This document shows positions 8,920 to 17,168 of a DNA stretch of 64,000 nt, in pieces; positions within the stretch are counted from its first letter, which is position 1; each line of letters opens with the position of its first letter. This DNA is from SVTX01 sp045538195. Its GTDB lineage: Bacteria; Bacillota; Clostridia; Oscillospirales; CAG-272. The notes below the pieces were generated by a model. The model was not told the DNA's origin. It made no database searches and was given only the letters and a program-made list of their open reading frames with translations. Made by a program: the position numbers and the translations under genes. The DNA lies in contig JAZSRA010000055.1 in the NCBI GenBank assembly GCA_045538195.1, positions 1 to 64,000 of the forward strand, read 5' to 3'.

Positions 8920-11496
8920 ATGGCAACCGAAAAGAATAATCACGAAAGAGACGTGTACTTATTTGAAAATCAGAAGATAGTTGACATAAATATGGAGAAG
9001 GAGGTCAAGAAGTCCTTTATCGAGTATTCTATGTCGGTAATTATGTCGAGAGCGCTTCCCGACGTAAGAGACGGCATGAAGCCGGGTCAGCGCCGTGTTA
9101 TCTACGCGATGTACGAGGACCATCTGACCCACGATAAGCCCTTCCGTAAGTCGGCTACCACCGTCGGTAACGTCCTTGGACGCTACCATCCTCACGGCGA
9201 CAGCTCGGTTTACGGTACTATGGTGCGTATGGCGCAGCCCTTCTCTCTCCGCTATCCTCTTGTAGAGGGTCACGGTAACTTCGGTTCTGTGGACGGCGAC
9301 CCCCCTGCGGCTTACCGTTATACCGAGGCGAGACTTGATAAGATCGCCGACGAAATGACAAGAGACCTTGAAAAAGAGGTCGTTGAGTTCGTCCCTAACT
9401 TTGATAACAGACTTCGCGAGCCAAGCGTTCTTCCTTCGCGTTTTCCTAACTTCCTGGTAAACGGAAGCGTGGGTATTGCTGTCGGTATGGCAACAAACGT
9501 GCCTCCTCACAACCTGGGCGAGGTCATCGACGGCACTATCTTCCGTATGGAAAACCCCGAATGTACGATCCCCGAAATTATGGAGTTCATCAAGGGCCCC
9601 GATTTCCCGACCTTCGCGACTATCCACGGCACTACGGGTATTATGGACGCCTACACCACGGGTAAGGGCAGGATCGTTGTAAGAGCAAAGGCTGAGGTGC
9701 AGGAGGATAACCACCGCATCATTATCACCGAGATACCTTATATGGTCAACAAATCGATGCTCTGCGAGTCTATCGCTAACCTTGCCAAGGAAAAGAGAAT
9801 TGAGGGAATTACAGACCTGCGCGACGAAAGTGGCAGAGACGGTATGAGGATCGTTGTAGAATACCGCCGCGACGCAAACGGCGAGGTAATTCTCAATCAG
9901 CTCTATAAATACACCCAGCTTCAAGACACCTGCTCGGCAAACTTCTTGGCAGTCGTAGGTCAGGAGCCTAAGGTGCTTAATCTCGCGCAGATACTCGACT
10001 ACTATATCGACCACCAGAAGTCGGTCATTCGCCGCCGTACCGAGTTTGATCTCGAAAAGGCAAAGGCGAGAGCGCACATCTACGAGGGATACAAGATCGC
10101 TCTTGACAATATCGACGAGATAGTCGAGATAATGAAGACAAGCGAGTCTATAAACGCATCCAAGGCGACCTTGATAGAGAGATTCGGTCTTACCGATATT
10201 CAGGCGCAGGCTATCGTCGAAATGACCCTCGGACGTCTTACCGGCATGGAAAGACAGAAGATCGAGGACGAGCTGGAAAGACTTCACGCTCTTATCGCGG
10301 AGCTTGAAGGAATCCTTGCAGACGAGGGCAAGATAATCGCTATCATCAAGGAAGAAATGCTTGAGATCAAGAGAAGATACGCCGACGAGAGACGCACAAG
10401 GATCGAGCAGGCTATCGACGACATCGACCTTGAAGATCTTATAGAGAAGCACAACTGCGTAATTACGATGACCCAGGCGGGATATATCAAGAGACTGCCC
10501 TCCGACACGTATTCGGCGCAGCACAGAGGCGGTAAGGGAATTACCGCGATGACTACCCGCGATGAGGACTTCATCGAGAGGATCGAGGCGGTATACAGTC
10601 ACTCTACTCTCCTGTTTTTCACAAATACGGGACGAGTTCAGGCACTGCGTGCATTCCAGATCCCCGAGGCGTCAAGAACCGCAAAGGGTTCAAATATCGT
10701 CAACCTGCTTGAATTGCAGAGCGGCGAGAAGATAACGGCGCTTATCAGCGTAAACGAGTTTACAGAGGGCGAGTATCTTACCATGGTCACCCGTCAGGGC
10801 GTTATCAAAAAGACACTGCTCTCCGAGTACGAGTATCAGAGAAAGGGCGGTAAGATCGCCATTAATCTCGACGAGGGCGACGAATTGCTGTTTGTCACAA
10901 AGACAAACGGTGAAAATCAGCTTATTATCGCAACCAAGCAGGGTAACGCGGTCAGATTTGACGAGAGCGAGGTTCGTCCTATGGGAAGAAGCGCTCGTGG
11001 TGTCCGCGGTATAAGACTTAAAGGCGACGACTACGTTATCGGAGTTGTTAACGTTGAGGAAGGCAAGAAGCTGCTCACGGTCACCGAAAACGGATTCGGT
11101 AAGAGAACCGACTTCGAGGACTTCAGACTTATGAAGAACCGCGGAGGCGGAGGCGTTATCTGTCACAACCTCACCGACAAGACGGGTCTTATGGCAGGAA
11201 TTATCTCGGTTGACGAGGACGACGATATTATGATGATCACCGATTCGGGTATAATCATCAGAACTCCCGCCGCAGACGTTTCGACCTATTCAAGAACAGC
11301 GTCGGGCGTAATTATGATGAGACTTGACAAGGGTCAGAAGCTGGTCAACGTCACCAAGACCGCCAAGGAAGAGGAAAAGCCCGAGGACGAGACCGACGAG
11401 AGCGTCGAGGCAGTTGAGGCGGGTGAAACCACCGAAACGGTTCAAGTCGTAGACGCCGAGACGAACGAGACGGCAGAAAATACCGACGGCGAGTAA
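8920..11496 (+). CDS. gyrA: DNA gyrase subunit A
   Basis: GyrA is the DNA breakage-reunion subunit of gyrase. The 858-residue protein has the winged-helix domain with catalytic tyrosine in AAYRYTEARL (about residue 130) and a tower and coiled-coil dimer gate. A six-bladed C-terminal wrapping domain carries a GyrA-box-like AQHRGGKGITA. The last 45 residues form an acidic tail of E, D, T and V. The quinolone-determining region reads HPHGDSSVYGTMVRMAQ, so the position equivalent to E. coli Asp87 is glycine. The start follows AAAGAAAGGA. It closes the origin cluster. Confidence 0.97.
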   Translation: MATEKNNHERDVYLFENQKIVDINMEKEVKKSFIEYSMSVIMSRALPDVRDGMKPGQRRVIYAMYEDHLTHDKPFRKSATTVGNVLGRYHPHGDSSVYGTMVRMAQPFSLRYPLVEGHGNFGSVDGDPPAAYRYTEARLDKIADEMTRDLEKEVVEFVPNFDNRLREPSVLPSRFPNFLVNGSVGIAVGMATNVPPHNLGEVIDGTIFRMENPECTIPEIMEFIKGPDFPTFATIHGTTGIMDAYTTGKGRIVVRAKAEVQEDNHRIIITEIPYMVNKSMLCESIANLAKEKRIEGITDLRDESGRDGMRIVVEYRRDANGEVILNQLYKYTQLQDTCSANFLAVVGQEPKVLNLAQILDYYIDHQKSVIRRRTEFDLEKAKARAHIYEGYKIALDNIDEIVEIMKTSESINASKATLIERFGLTDIQAQAIVEMTLGRLTGMERQKIEDELERLHALIAELEGILADEGKIIAIIKEEMLEIKRRYADERRTRIEQAIDDIDLEDLIEKHNCVITMTQAGYIKRLPSDTYSAQHRGGKGITAMTTRDEDFIERIEAVYSHSTLLFFTNTGRVQALRAFQIPEASRTAKGSNIVNLLELQSGEKITALISVNEFTEGEYLTMVTRQGVIKKTLLSEYEYQRKGGKIAINLDEGDELLFVTKTNGENQLIIATKQGNAVRFDESEVRPMGRSARGVRGIRLKGDDYVIGVVNVEEGKKLLTVTENGFGKRTDFEDFRLMKNRGGGGVICHNLTDKTGLMAGIISVDEDDDIMMITDSGIIIRTPAADVSTYSRTASGVIMMRLDKGQKLVNVTKTAKEEEKPEDETDESVEAVEAGETTETVQVVDAETNETAENTDGE

Positions 11497-11534
11497 TTGA
11501 TTTTGACGAAAGCTCAAAAAATCGGAGTAAAATA

Positions 11535-12158
11535 ATGAAAAAAAGAGTTTTAGCAGGTATTCTTGCTTTGGTTCTGGGTGTATGCACGGTGCTTTCCCTA
11601 ACTTCGTGTCAGGGAAGCTCCGCACCCGAGCTTGACGACGTAAAGGAAAGGCTTGTCTATCTTATAGAGGAGTCCAAAGAGCTTAACGTGATATTTTTCG
11701 GTAAGGGTCTGCCTGTTTACAGACGCGACAGCGCGATAGCCGAGCGAAAGACCGTCTATACGAGCGATTCTATAAACGGATATGACCGCCTTAACGAAAA
11801 TTCGGAGTATATCTCGATAGACGCGCTGAAATACGCGGCGGAGCAGATATATTCAGAGGATTATCTGTCCGCGGTCTACGAGGGCGCGTTTGAAGGGATC
11901 CTTACGGGCAACACGGGAGCGTATCTCCGTTTTTACGACGACGGAAAAAACCTTTATCAGAACACCAATCTCCACGATTTCAAGGTCAACGAGAGGATAT
12001 ACGATTATTCCACCATGGAGATAATCGCGCCTTCAAGCTCTGACTATATAAACGTCAGAGTTGAGACCTATTCTCTGGGCGAGATCAAGAGAAAAACGGT
12101 TACTCTTTCGTTTACCTTTGAGGACGGTAATTGGTATCTCGATTCGCCTACCTATTAA
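11535..12158 (+). CDS. Putative lipoprotein of unknown function
   Basis: A 207-residue protein with a lipoprotein signal: positive N-terminus (MKKR), a hydrophobic stretch and a lipobox ending LTSC at about residue 25. It should be lipid-anchored on the outer face of the membrane. The rest is a soluble domain with a strongly predicted beta-rich end (KTVTLSFTFEDGNWYLDSPTY), a pattern seen in small exported domains that end in a 'W-x-L-D-x-P' strand. I do not recognise the family. It begins 39 bp after gyrA and is followed by an intrinsic terminator, so it likely ends the gyrA transcript. Confidence 0.75.
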   Translation: MKKRVLAGILALVLGVCTVLSLTSCQGSSAPELDDVKERLVYLIEESKELNVIFFGKGLPVYRRDSAIAERKTVYTSDSINGYDRLNENSEYISIDALKYAAEQIYSEDYLSAVYEGAFEGILTGNTGAYLRFYDDGKNLYQNTNLHDFKVNERIYDYSTMEIIAPSSSDYINVRVETYSLGEIKRKTVTLSFTFEDGNWYLDSPTY

Positions 12159-12176
12159 CAAAATACTTGAACATGG

Positions 12177-12214
12177 AAAAGGACAGAGAATGTGCGGCAT
12201 TCTTTGTCCTTTTC
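12177..12214 (+). terminator. Intrinsic terminator after the lipoprotein gene
   Basis: An A-rich 5' flank leads into a stem pairing AAAAGGACAGAGAATG with CATTCTTTGTCCTTTT around a short loop, ending in T residues. It lies 19 bp after the stop codon and marks the end of the gyrA-lipoprotein transcript. The near-symmetric A and T flanks could also stop the opposing transcript from 12241-12432. Confidence 0.8.
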
Positions 12215-12240
12215 CTGTCTGTATGTATTAAATTCTATAA

Positions 12241-12432
12241 TTAGCTATCAATAGCAATATTTTCTTCTTTGCCTTTTGGATCAAATTCAGAGAAACAAAG
12301 CAAAGCGTAGTTGCACTCGTCGCAACAACACTCAAAGCCCTTCTCTCCGTTGCCAAGGCATGTGGCAGGCTCTCCGGGTGTAAGTTCTACACCTGTAATA
12401 TCTATTACTGTTTTTTTAATATTCTTGCTCAT
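12241..12432 (-). CDS. Small Cys-rich protein (63 aa), copy A
   Basis: Unrecognised family. It shares with the protein at 22158-22343 a core that reads IDITGVELTPG, then PATCLGNGE, then GFECCCDEC and a final aromatic-x(3)-C. Six cysteines in the order C-x(10)-CCC-x(2)-C-x(5)-C are conserved between copies. No signal peptide or membrane segment is seen, so the product is probably cytoplasmic or a precursor peptide. The ATG has a strong ribosome site (AGGAGGATAT). It lies 46 bp downstream of an intrinsic terminator that ends a structured RNA with its own promoter, so expression may require read-through. The Cys pattern could bind metal or form disulfides; neither is shown. Confidence 0.75.
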   Translation of the reverse strand: MSKNIKKTVIDITGVELTPGEPATCLGNGEKGFECCCDECNYALLCFSEFDPKGKEENIAIDS

Positions 12433-12477
12433 ATATCCTCCTATCAGCATATAATAAAAATTCATTGGACAAAAAAA

Positions 12478-12680
12478 GGTGCGCAACCGAAGTCACGCAC
12501 CGAAAACCGCAAACCCCGATTGCTGCTACACAAACTAAATTAGAATTAGGGCATTAACCATAATCATTTAGTAGAGCTTGCGATTTTACCAAGTTCAAAA
12601 TGATTATGGTGAAAAAAGGGTACAAATATCCCTATAAAGGCAAAAATACCACTAATTCTAATATTTAATTTGTGTAGCAT
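12478..12680 (-). ncRNA. Structured leader RNA of Cys-rich peptide unit, copy A
   Basis: On the minus strand the transcript would start near 12680 with ATGCTACACAAA, which pairs with TTTGTGTAGCA at 12524-12534 (stem P1). P1 continues as ATTAGAATTAG/CTAATTCTAAT. Inside, a perfect 13-bp stem P2 pairs 12598-12610 with 12557-12569. A small stem P3 (GAACTTG/CAAGCTC) presents the loop GGTAAAA (12584-12590). The RNA ends with a GGTGCGT/GCGCACC hairpin capped by CTTCGG at 12478-12501, followed by seven T, a textbook intrinsic terminator located before the Cys-rich ORF. Copies at 21921 and 13018 share this layout with different stem sequences. Confidence 0.75.
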
Positions 12681-12684
12681 ACTT

Positions 12685-12713
12685 ATTATATCACATATTT
12701 TGAAAAAAATCAA
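12685..12713 (-). promoter_or_regulatory. Sigma-A promoter of RNA/peptide unit A
   Basis: On the minus strand a -35 TTGATT (12708-12713) and a -10 TATAAT (12685-12690) are separated by exactly 17 bp, with GTGA just before the -10. The predicted start falls at the first base of RNA stem P1. The same arrangement is present in the two other units. Confidence 0.8.
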
Positions 12714-12772
12714 GAAAGTTTAAAAACTAAATGCAAAAATACGGCATTGATCTTTCGAGACATGACGTATTA

Positions 12773-12841
12773 TTAAAAACCGTCCTTTATAAGTTCTGTA
12801 TCGGTAACGTCTATTAACTTTCTTGGAATATTCTCGCTCAT
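12773..12841 (-). pseudogene. Truncated Cys-rich ORF, copy C (22 codons)
   Basis: Behind the same ribosome site (AGGAGGATATATG) an ORF starts MSENIPRKLIDVTDTEL, clearly the N-terminal part of the Cys-rich protein family, but stops after 22 residues before any cysteine. The sequence after the stop (to about 12720) no longer resembles the family. It is therefore either a decayed copy or a minimal peptide. Its promoter, RNA and terminator upstream remain intact. Confidence 0.65.
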
Positions 12842-12867
12842 ATATCCTCCTATCAGCATATAAAAAA

Positions 12868-13018
12868 GTGCGCCCCAGAAGGAACGCACCGAAAAAATGC
12901 TTCCCTCTCAATTGTTGTCACACGAATTGCTCCCCAATAACGGAATGAGAAAAGAGAGAAAACACTTTTTACCAAAGTATTTTCCCGTATTGGGGATAAA
13001 AATATTCAATTCGTGTGA
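12868..13018 (-). ncRNA. Structured leader RNA, copy C
   Basis: Minus-strand copy with the same layout and different primary sequence. P1 pairs 13007-13018 (TCACACGAATTG on the minus strand) with 12918-12929 as 12 perfect pairs. P2 pairs 12985-12996 with 12931-12943 with one bulge. The apical part holds ACTTTGGTAAAAAGT, keeping the GGTAAAA loop (12967-12973). A terminator hairpin GTGCGTTCC/GGGGCGCAC at 12868-12889 is followed by six T. Stem sequences differ from copies A and B while pairing is kept, which is the signature of a conserved RNA. Confidence 0.72.
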
Positions 13019-13025
13019 CGAGTAT

Positions 13026-13054
13026 ATTTTACCACGTTTCTGCCTATTTGTCAA
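13026..13054 (-). promoter_or_regulatory. Sigma-A promoter of RNA unit C
   Basis: Minus-strand -35 TTGACA (13049-13054), 17-bp spacer, and -10 TAAAAT (13026-13031). The predicted start lies a few bases before stem P1 of RNA copy C, as in copies A and B. Confidence 0.8.
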
Positions 13055-13144
13055 TAAAGCTTGAAAATTTGACACAAAATATTATTGTTTTGGTATATTT
13101 AATTAATTAAGTCATACTAAGTACTGCATTTGTTGAGACAAATA

Positions 13145-13185
13145 AAAAAACACCGCATACCCCTTTCAAGATATGCTGTGTTTTT
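13145..13185 (-). terminator. Intrinsic terminator after 13193-13717
   Basis: A stem pairs AAAAACACCGCATA with TATGCTGTGTTTTT around a loop of about a dozen bases, with A and T tracts on both sides. It lies directly after the stop of the minus-strand gene starting at 13717 and could act in both directions. Confidence 0.75.
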
Positions 13186-13192
13186 ATAAATC

Positions 13193-13717
13193 TTATTTTC
13201 CAAACTTTGAGAGAGACTGCAAAAATTCCTCATCGTAGGAAACGATAATTGAATAGTCCTCGCCGTCGATAGTGGAGAGTATCTCGATCTGTCGACTTGC
13301 GGCAAAACACGTGTCGTAGGTGTAGCGCTTTTTGTCTTTTCGCTCGGACTGTATCTGCTTTCTGTTGTTGGGGTCGATCACGCGGAAGCCCGTGATCTCG
13401 CTCATCTCGATGTGGCAGACCTTAACCTGTTTTTTACCCTTTGCCTCGGTAATGATAAGATCGTACTGAGCGGAGAGATCGTCGTCGTCGACAACGTGGG
13501 TGTTTGGCTCGATCGCGTAGGTGTATTCGCGGAGCAGATATGCCGAGGCGATGTAGATAGAGGCGGCTATAAGGGCGATCGAGATCAGCTGAGCCGCGGC
13601 GGGATAAACTACAAATCCGTTGCCCGCAAGGATAAACAGCGCCGCGCCGCAGACAAGACAGAGCAGGGCAGAGACCTTTGCCGAGGTGTTTCTATGCTTT
13701 ATTACTTTTTTGAACAT
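13193..13717 (-). CDS. Hypothetical two-helix membrane protein
   Basis: A 174-residue protein with two closely spaced membrane segments (about residues 14-34 and 42-62) and a cytoplasmic C-terminal domain of about 105 residues that is charged and beta-rich. I do not recognise a named family; the layout resembles small membrane proteins with a PH-like domain (two helices then a beta domain), but that is an impression, not a match. The start follows GAAAGGATAGAAT. It ends 475 bp from unit A and lies 11 bp after the CCA-adding enzyme gene on the same strand, so the two are probably cotranscribed. Confidence 0.7.
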   Translation of the reverse strand: MFKKVIKHRNTSAKVSALLCLVCGAALFILAGNGFVVYPAAAQLISIALIAASIYIASAYLLREYTYAIEPNTHVVDDDDLSAQYDLIITEAKGKKQVKVCHIEMSEITGFRVIDPNNRKQIQSERKDKKRYTYDTCFAASRQIEILSTIDGEDYSIIVSYDEEFLQSLSKFGK

Positions 13718-13728
13718 ATTCTATCCTT

Positions 13729-14904
13729 TCATGTATCGTGCGACAGAGCCATCTGTATAAGGGTTTCTTTTTGGTTGAGTGAAGGATCATCTATTACCGA
13801 GAGCAGAAGCGAGGAGAGTATCCGTCCAAGCTGCTTTTTCTCGATGCCTGCCGAGATCAGGTCGTTTCCGTCCACCGCAAGATCACGGATGGCGATAGGA
13901 GGAGATTTTGTCATTTCCTCGTCAATTTTTGCGGCAAGAGTGGAGTTCCCTCTCAAAAGAGCGGCGTCAGACGCGATAGAGCCGTATTTTGAAAGCATCA
14001 GACGGGCGGTTGCGTCGATATTTGAGAATTTTGAGAGAGTTTCGGAGTAAAGCGCGTCGTCAGAGAGCAGCTTTACCTGCTTTGTCACCTCGCCCGAAAG
14101 CTTCATGGGAGAGAGGTCGGGGACAGAGCGAAAGAGCGCGGCAAGTCGGGTGGAAAACTTTTCGGGGAGAGACGCGAGGGCAACCCTCGGTTTTCCGAAA
14201 TCTCGATGGATATATTTTGCAAGATTCATTTCAAGAAGCAGGGAAATTCCTCTGTCGGCGTGGGGAGAGAGCAGCATTTTTTGAAGCTCAACGCTCTTTC
14301 TCTCGGCAGAAATGTCGGCAAGACGGTTACCAAGCCGCACTGCGGCTTGTTTCGTTTCATCATCTATGCAAAAATCAAGAACCGTGGCAAATCTGACCGC
14401 TCGCAAAATTCTCAAAGCGTCCTCGCAAAAACGCTTTTCGGGGTCGCCCACGGCTCGGATGATCCGATTTTTAATATCGTCCTTGCCGCCGAAAACGTCG
14501 ACTATCTCACAGGTAGGGGAGAGAGGATCGCCCGCCATTGCGTTGACCGTAAAATCGCGGCGGCGCAGATCCTCGGAAAGCTCGTCGGTAAAGGTCACCT
14601 TGTCGGGGTGACGTGAATCTGTGTAGCTGCCGTCGATGCGGAAGGTGGTACATTCGTATATCTCGCCGTCAAGCAGAACCGACACGGTGCCGTGTTTAAG
14701 TCCCGTGGGTATAGTACGGACGCCTGCATTTTCAAATATTTCAAGCATTTTTTCGGGAGAGCAATCGGTAGTCATATCCCAGTCGTTGGGAACGCGACCC
14801 ATAATAACGTCACGTATACAACCGCCAACGGCAAAAGCACGAAACCCGTTATCAGACAGTATTTTTGCGATCGTCATAACGTCCGCAGGATATTTCTTTT
14901 GCAT
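13729..14904 (-). CDS. cca: CCA tRNA nucleotidyltransferase
   Basis: Class II nucleotidyltransferase that builds or repairs the 3' CCA end of tRNAs. The head domain is unmistakable: GGCIRDVIMGRVPNDWDMTTD (residues about 22-43) holds the catalytic DxD-type acidic pair. It is followed by RRDFTVNAMA near 110 and the nucleotide-binding helix EDALRILRAVRFA near 160. The 391-residue length fits the short bacterial form. The start follows AAAGGAGAG. CCA addition rather than poly(A) synthesis is inferred from length and typical Bacillota gene content. Confidence 0.93.
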   Translation of the reverse strand: MQKKYPADVMTIAKILSDNGFRAFAVGGCIRDVIMGRVPNDWDMTTDCSPEKMLEIFENAGVRTIPTGLKHGTVSVLLDGEIYECTTFRIDGSYTDSRHPDKVTFTDELSEDLRRRDFTVNAMAGDPLSPTCEIVDVFGGKDDIKNRIIRAVGDPEKRFCEDALRILRAVRFATVLDFCIDDETKQAAVRLGNRLADISAERKSVELQKMLLSPHADRGISLLLEMNLAKYIHRDFGKPRVALASLPEKFSTRLAALFRSVPDLSPMKLSGEVTKQVKLLSDDALYSETLSKFSNIDATARLMLSKYGSIASDAALLRGNSTLAAKIDEEMTKSPPIAIRDLAVDGNDLISAGIEKKQLGRILSSLLLSVIDDPSLNQKETLIQMALSHDT

Positions 14905-14946
14905 ATCGGCGCTCTCCTTTCTTTGTTTATTTCTTTATAGTTTTAG

Positions 14947-16002
14947 TTAATCAAGCGCGTAGCTGTAAATGTGTATACCGTGGGTCAGGATGCCGAAAAT
15001 GTACTTTTTGCAAGCCGATTCAAAGAGAACGTAAAGCTTTCCATCTTTGACGAAGATCTCCTCGCTCATGGGAGCTGCCTGAACGTCCTTTGTCAGAGCG
15101 CCTGCGTCAAGGAAATAGACGGGAACGTCTTCTCCGTTTACCGAAAGAGCAGCGTCGGGAGTGTCCTTGGTAACGTCACTGTAAAAGCGCAGGTGAGAGG
15201 GCGAGACACCGTAGGAGCTGGAGAGAGCAAAGCCGTCGGGAGTTTTTGTAAAGCCCTGAACCTGATCGGTCACCGATAGACAAAGCTCGGGAGTGAACAC
15301 GTCAGCCTCACTGATCTGCTGATAGGCAATTCCGTATTTCGAAGCGTCATCAAGCTTGTAGGCGCAGACAAGCGCGGAGTTTGTGCCGCCCGCAACCTCA
15401 AATTTGTGAGTGTCCTTGGTAGGGTATTTTTCGGCGTCGTGAAATTCTCCAACCCAGAGATAATTTCCGTCGGCAAAGCAGAACGCCGAGCGGCTCTCGG
15501 GTTTGAAGCTCGTTTTAAGGGTTATCTTGCCGCCGTTTTTCGCGGAGAGCAGCTCTGAAAGAGACATTACCCAAACGCAGTTGTCGTCTCCGTCTCCGTC
15601 GTTGGCAAGCCAAACGAAGCCGAGTGCCGACGTTATACCGCCCGTGTGACCCGTGTAGGGCTTGCCGTCGGCGGTGTAAAGCTCGACGTAGAAGGTGTCG
15701 TCAACGTCCTCCGCATCGGTTACGTAGATGCGGCTTGCGGACTCGCCGTCAGCCATATATCCGCACTGGAGATAGAGCTTGTTTTCCTCCTCGTATGCGT
15801 AGCCTTGGGGGACAAGACCATCGTATATTCCGGGGGTCACGTACTCGGCGTCGGCGTTGAAATAAAATCCGTTGAATACCACGGGGGTAAGGGCGTGAAT
15901 AGCGATAAGGATCGCCAGAACCAGGGCGACTATCGCGCCAAGAGTTATTCCGAATATTATCAGAGCTTTTTTGAGTGGAGTCAGCTTTTTCGTGTTTTCC
16001 AT
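14947..16002 (-). CDS. Hypothetical membrane-anchored extracytoplasmic protein
   Basis: A 351-residue protein with one N-terminal membrane segment (about residues 13-36) and a large outside domain of repeated beta-strand patterns with W, Y, G and D residues (for example ITSALGFVWLANDGDGDDNCVWVMSL shape, GNYLWVGEFH, GFALSSSYGVSPSHLRFY). This looks like a beta-propeller, as in exported proteins that read out as 'LVWVGEF' blades, but I cannot name the family. The start follows GAAAGGTTGAAAAATT. It is 42 bp upstream of cca on the same strand and could be the first gene of that transcript. Confidence 0.7.
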   Translation of the reverse strand: MENTKKLTPLKKALIIFGITLGAIVALVLAILIAIHALTPVVFNGFYFNADAEYVTPGIYDGLVPQGYAYEEENKLYLQCGYMADGESASRIYVTDAEDVDDTFYVELYTADGKPYTGHTGGITSALGFVWLANDGDGDDNCVWVMSLSELLSAKNGGKITLKTSFKPESRSAFCFADGNYLWVGEFHDAEKYPTKDTHKFEVAGGTNSALVCAYKLDDASKYGIAYQQISEADVFTPELCLSVTDQVQGFTKTPDGFALSSSYGVSPSHLRFYSDVTKDTPDAALSVNGEDVPVYFLDAGALTKDVQAAPMSEEIFVKDGKLYVLFESACKKYIFGILTHGIHIYSYALD

Positions 16003-16191
16003 AATTTTTCAACCTTTCTTTTTGCTTTATTACTTCTTTCAAATGCCCGATTTTGCAGTTTCTGTCGGGTGTCAACCTAACATACTATTACAATTATACA
16101 GTTTTTTTGCATATTTTTCAATAGCATAATAAAATTTCGCGAAAATCGGTTATCTGCACAAATATTAATCAGCTTTTTTGGATAAAAGGTC

Positions 16192-16220
16192 TTGATTTGA
16201 GAGGGAATAAGTGTTAAAAT
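16192..16220 (+). promoter_or_regulatory. Sigma-A promoter for the PHP-fumC-malic enzyme operon
   Basis: TTGATT at 16192-16197 and TAAAAT at 16215-16220 with a 17-bp spacer, 44 bp ahead of the PHP gene start. The downstream ribosome site CAGGAGGAT lies just before the ATG at 16264. Confidence 0.65.
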
Positions 16221-16263
16221 ATATAATAGGAATATGTTTTTTGCCACAGGAGGATAAATATAA

Positions 16264-17160
16264 ATGTACGTTGATATGCTTGGAAAAACCAGAGTAAAGC
16301 TTGGACTTCATGCCCACACTACACTCTCTGACGGTCACGCCACTCCCGAGGAGGCGGCGAGAATATACCGCGAGGCTGGATACGACGCTATCGCCATCAC
16401 CGACCACTGGAAATACGGCGAGGAGAGGGAGATCGAAGGACTTAAAATACTGTCGGGATGCGAGTATGATATCGGCGGACATGACGGCGCCCACGTCGTG
16501 CATATCGTGGGTGTTGGTATGACCAGCGACCCCGAGATCCCCGTAGATTGGAAAAATATGCAAAAGACCGCCTTCACCAAGGCGGCAGAGGTGATAAAGA
16601 GAATAAAGCTCCATAACGGTCTTGCTATCGCGGCTCATCCCGCTTGGAGTCTCAATACCCCCGAGCAGCTTATGACGCTTGGCGATTTTGACGCATCAGA
16701 GATATACAACTCGATTTCTGAGTGCGGAATGAGTGACAGAGCCTATTCCGACGTCATTCTCGATCAGCTTGCGACGGCGGGAAGGCTCACAAATCTCATC
16801 GCCGCCGACGATACCCATTATTATAAAGGCGACGAATGCCGCGGCTGGATAATGGTCGAGTCCACGGATATGGACACTCAAAGTCTTTTGCGCGCGATCA
16901 GAGCGGGCAGATTTTACGCAACCCAAGGCCCCGAGGTGCATATCGAGAAGATCGCGCCCGACAAGGTCAGAGTTGTTTGCTCTCCCGTTCAAAAGATCGC
17001 TTTTCAGGGCAATACAACCTGGGCGGCGGGTAGGATCGTCCGTGAGGACGGGCTTGTAAAAGCCGAATATACCAAGTCTCCCACAGACCGTTTCGTGAGA
17101 GCGGAGGTTACAGATGCAAACGGTCTTAAGGCATGGACAAATTACATTATTTTTGATTAA
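16264..17160 (+). CDS. PHP-domain metal-dependent hydrolase
   Basis: A 298-residue protein with the PHP (polymerase and histidinol phosphatase) metal-binding fold. The opening motif KLGLHAHTTLSDGHATPEE supplies His-x-His and Asp ligands, followed by YDAIAITDHWKYG and later IAAHPAW and AADDTHYY. Such proteins hydrolyse phosphoesters with a di- or trinuclear metal centre; the substrate cannot be told from sequence. The C-terminal ~70 residues form a beta-rich extension. The gene starts the operon and fumC follows after only 8 bp, suggesting translational coupling, but a biochemical link to fumarate metabolism is not evident. Confidence 0.85.
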   Translation: MYVDMLGKTRVKLGLHAHTTLSDGHATPEEAARIYREAGYDAIAITDHWKYGEEREIEGLKILSGCEYDIGGHDGAHVVHIVGVGMTSDPEIPVDWKNMQKTAFTKAAEVIKRIKLHNGLAIAAHPAWSLNTPEQLMTLGDFDASEIYNSISECGMSDRAYSDVILDQLATAGRLTNLIAADDTHYYKGDECRGWIMVESTDMDTQSLLRAIRAGRFYATQGPEVHIEKIAPDKVRVVCSPVQKIAFQGNTTWAAGRIVREDGLVKAEYTKSPTDRFVRAEVTDANGLKAWTNYIIFD

Positions 17161-17168
17161 AGATCATT

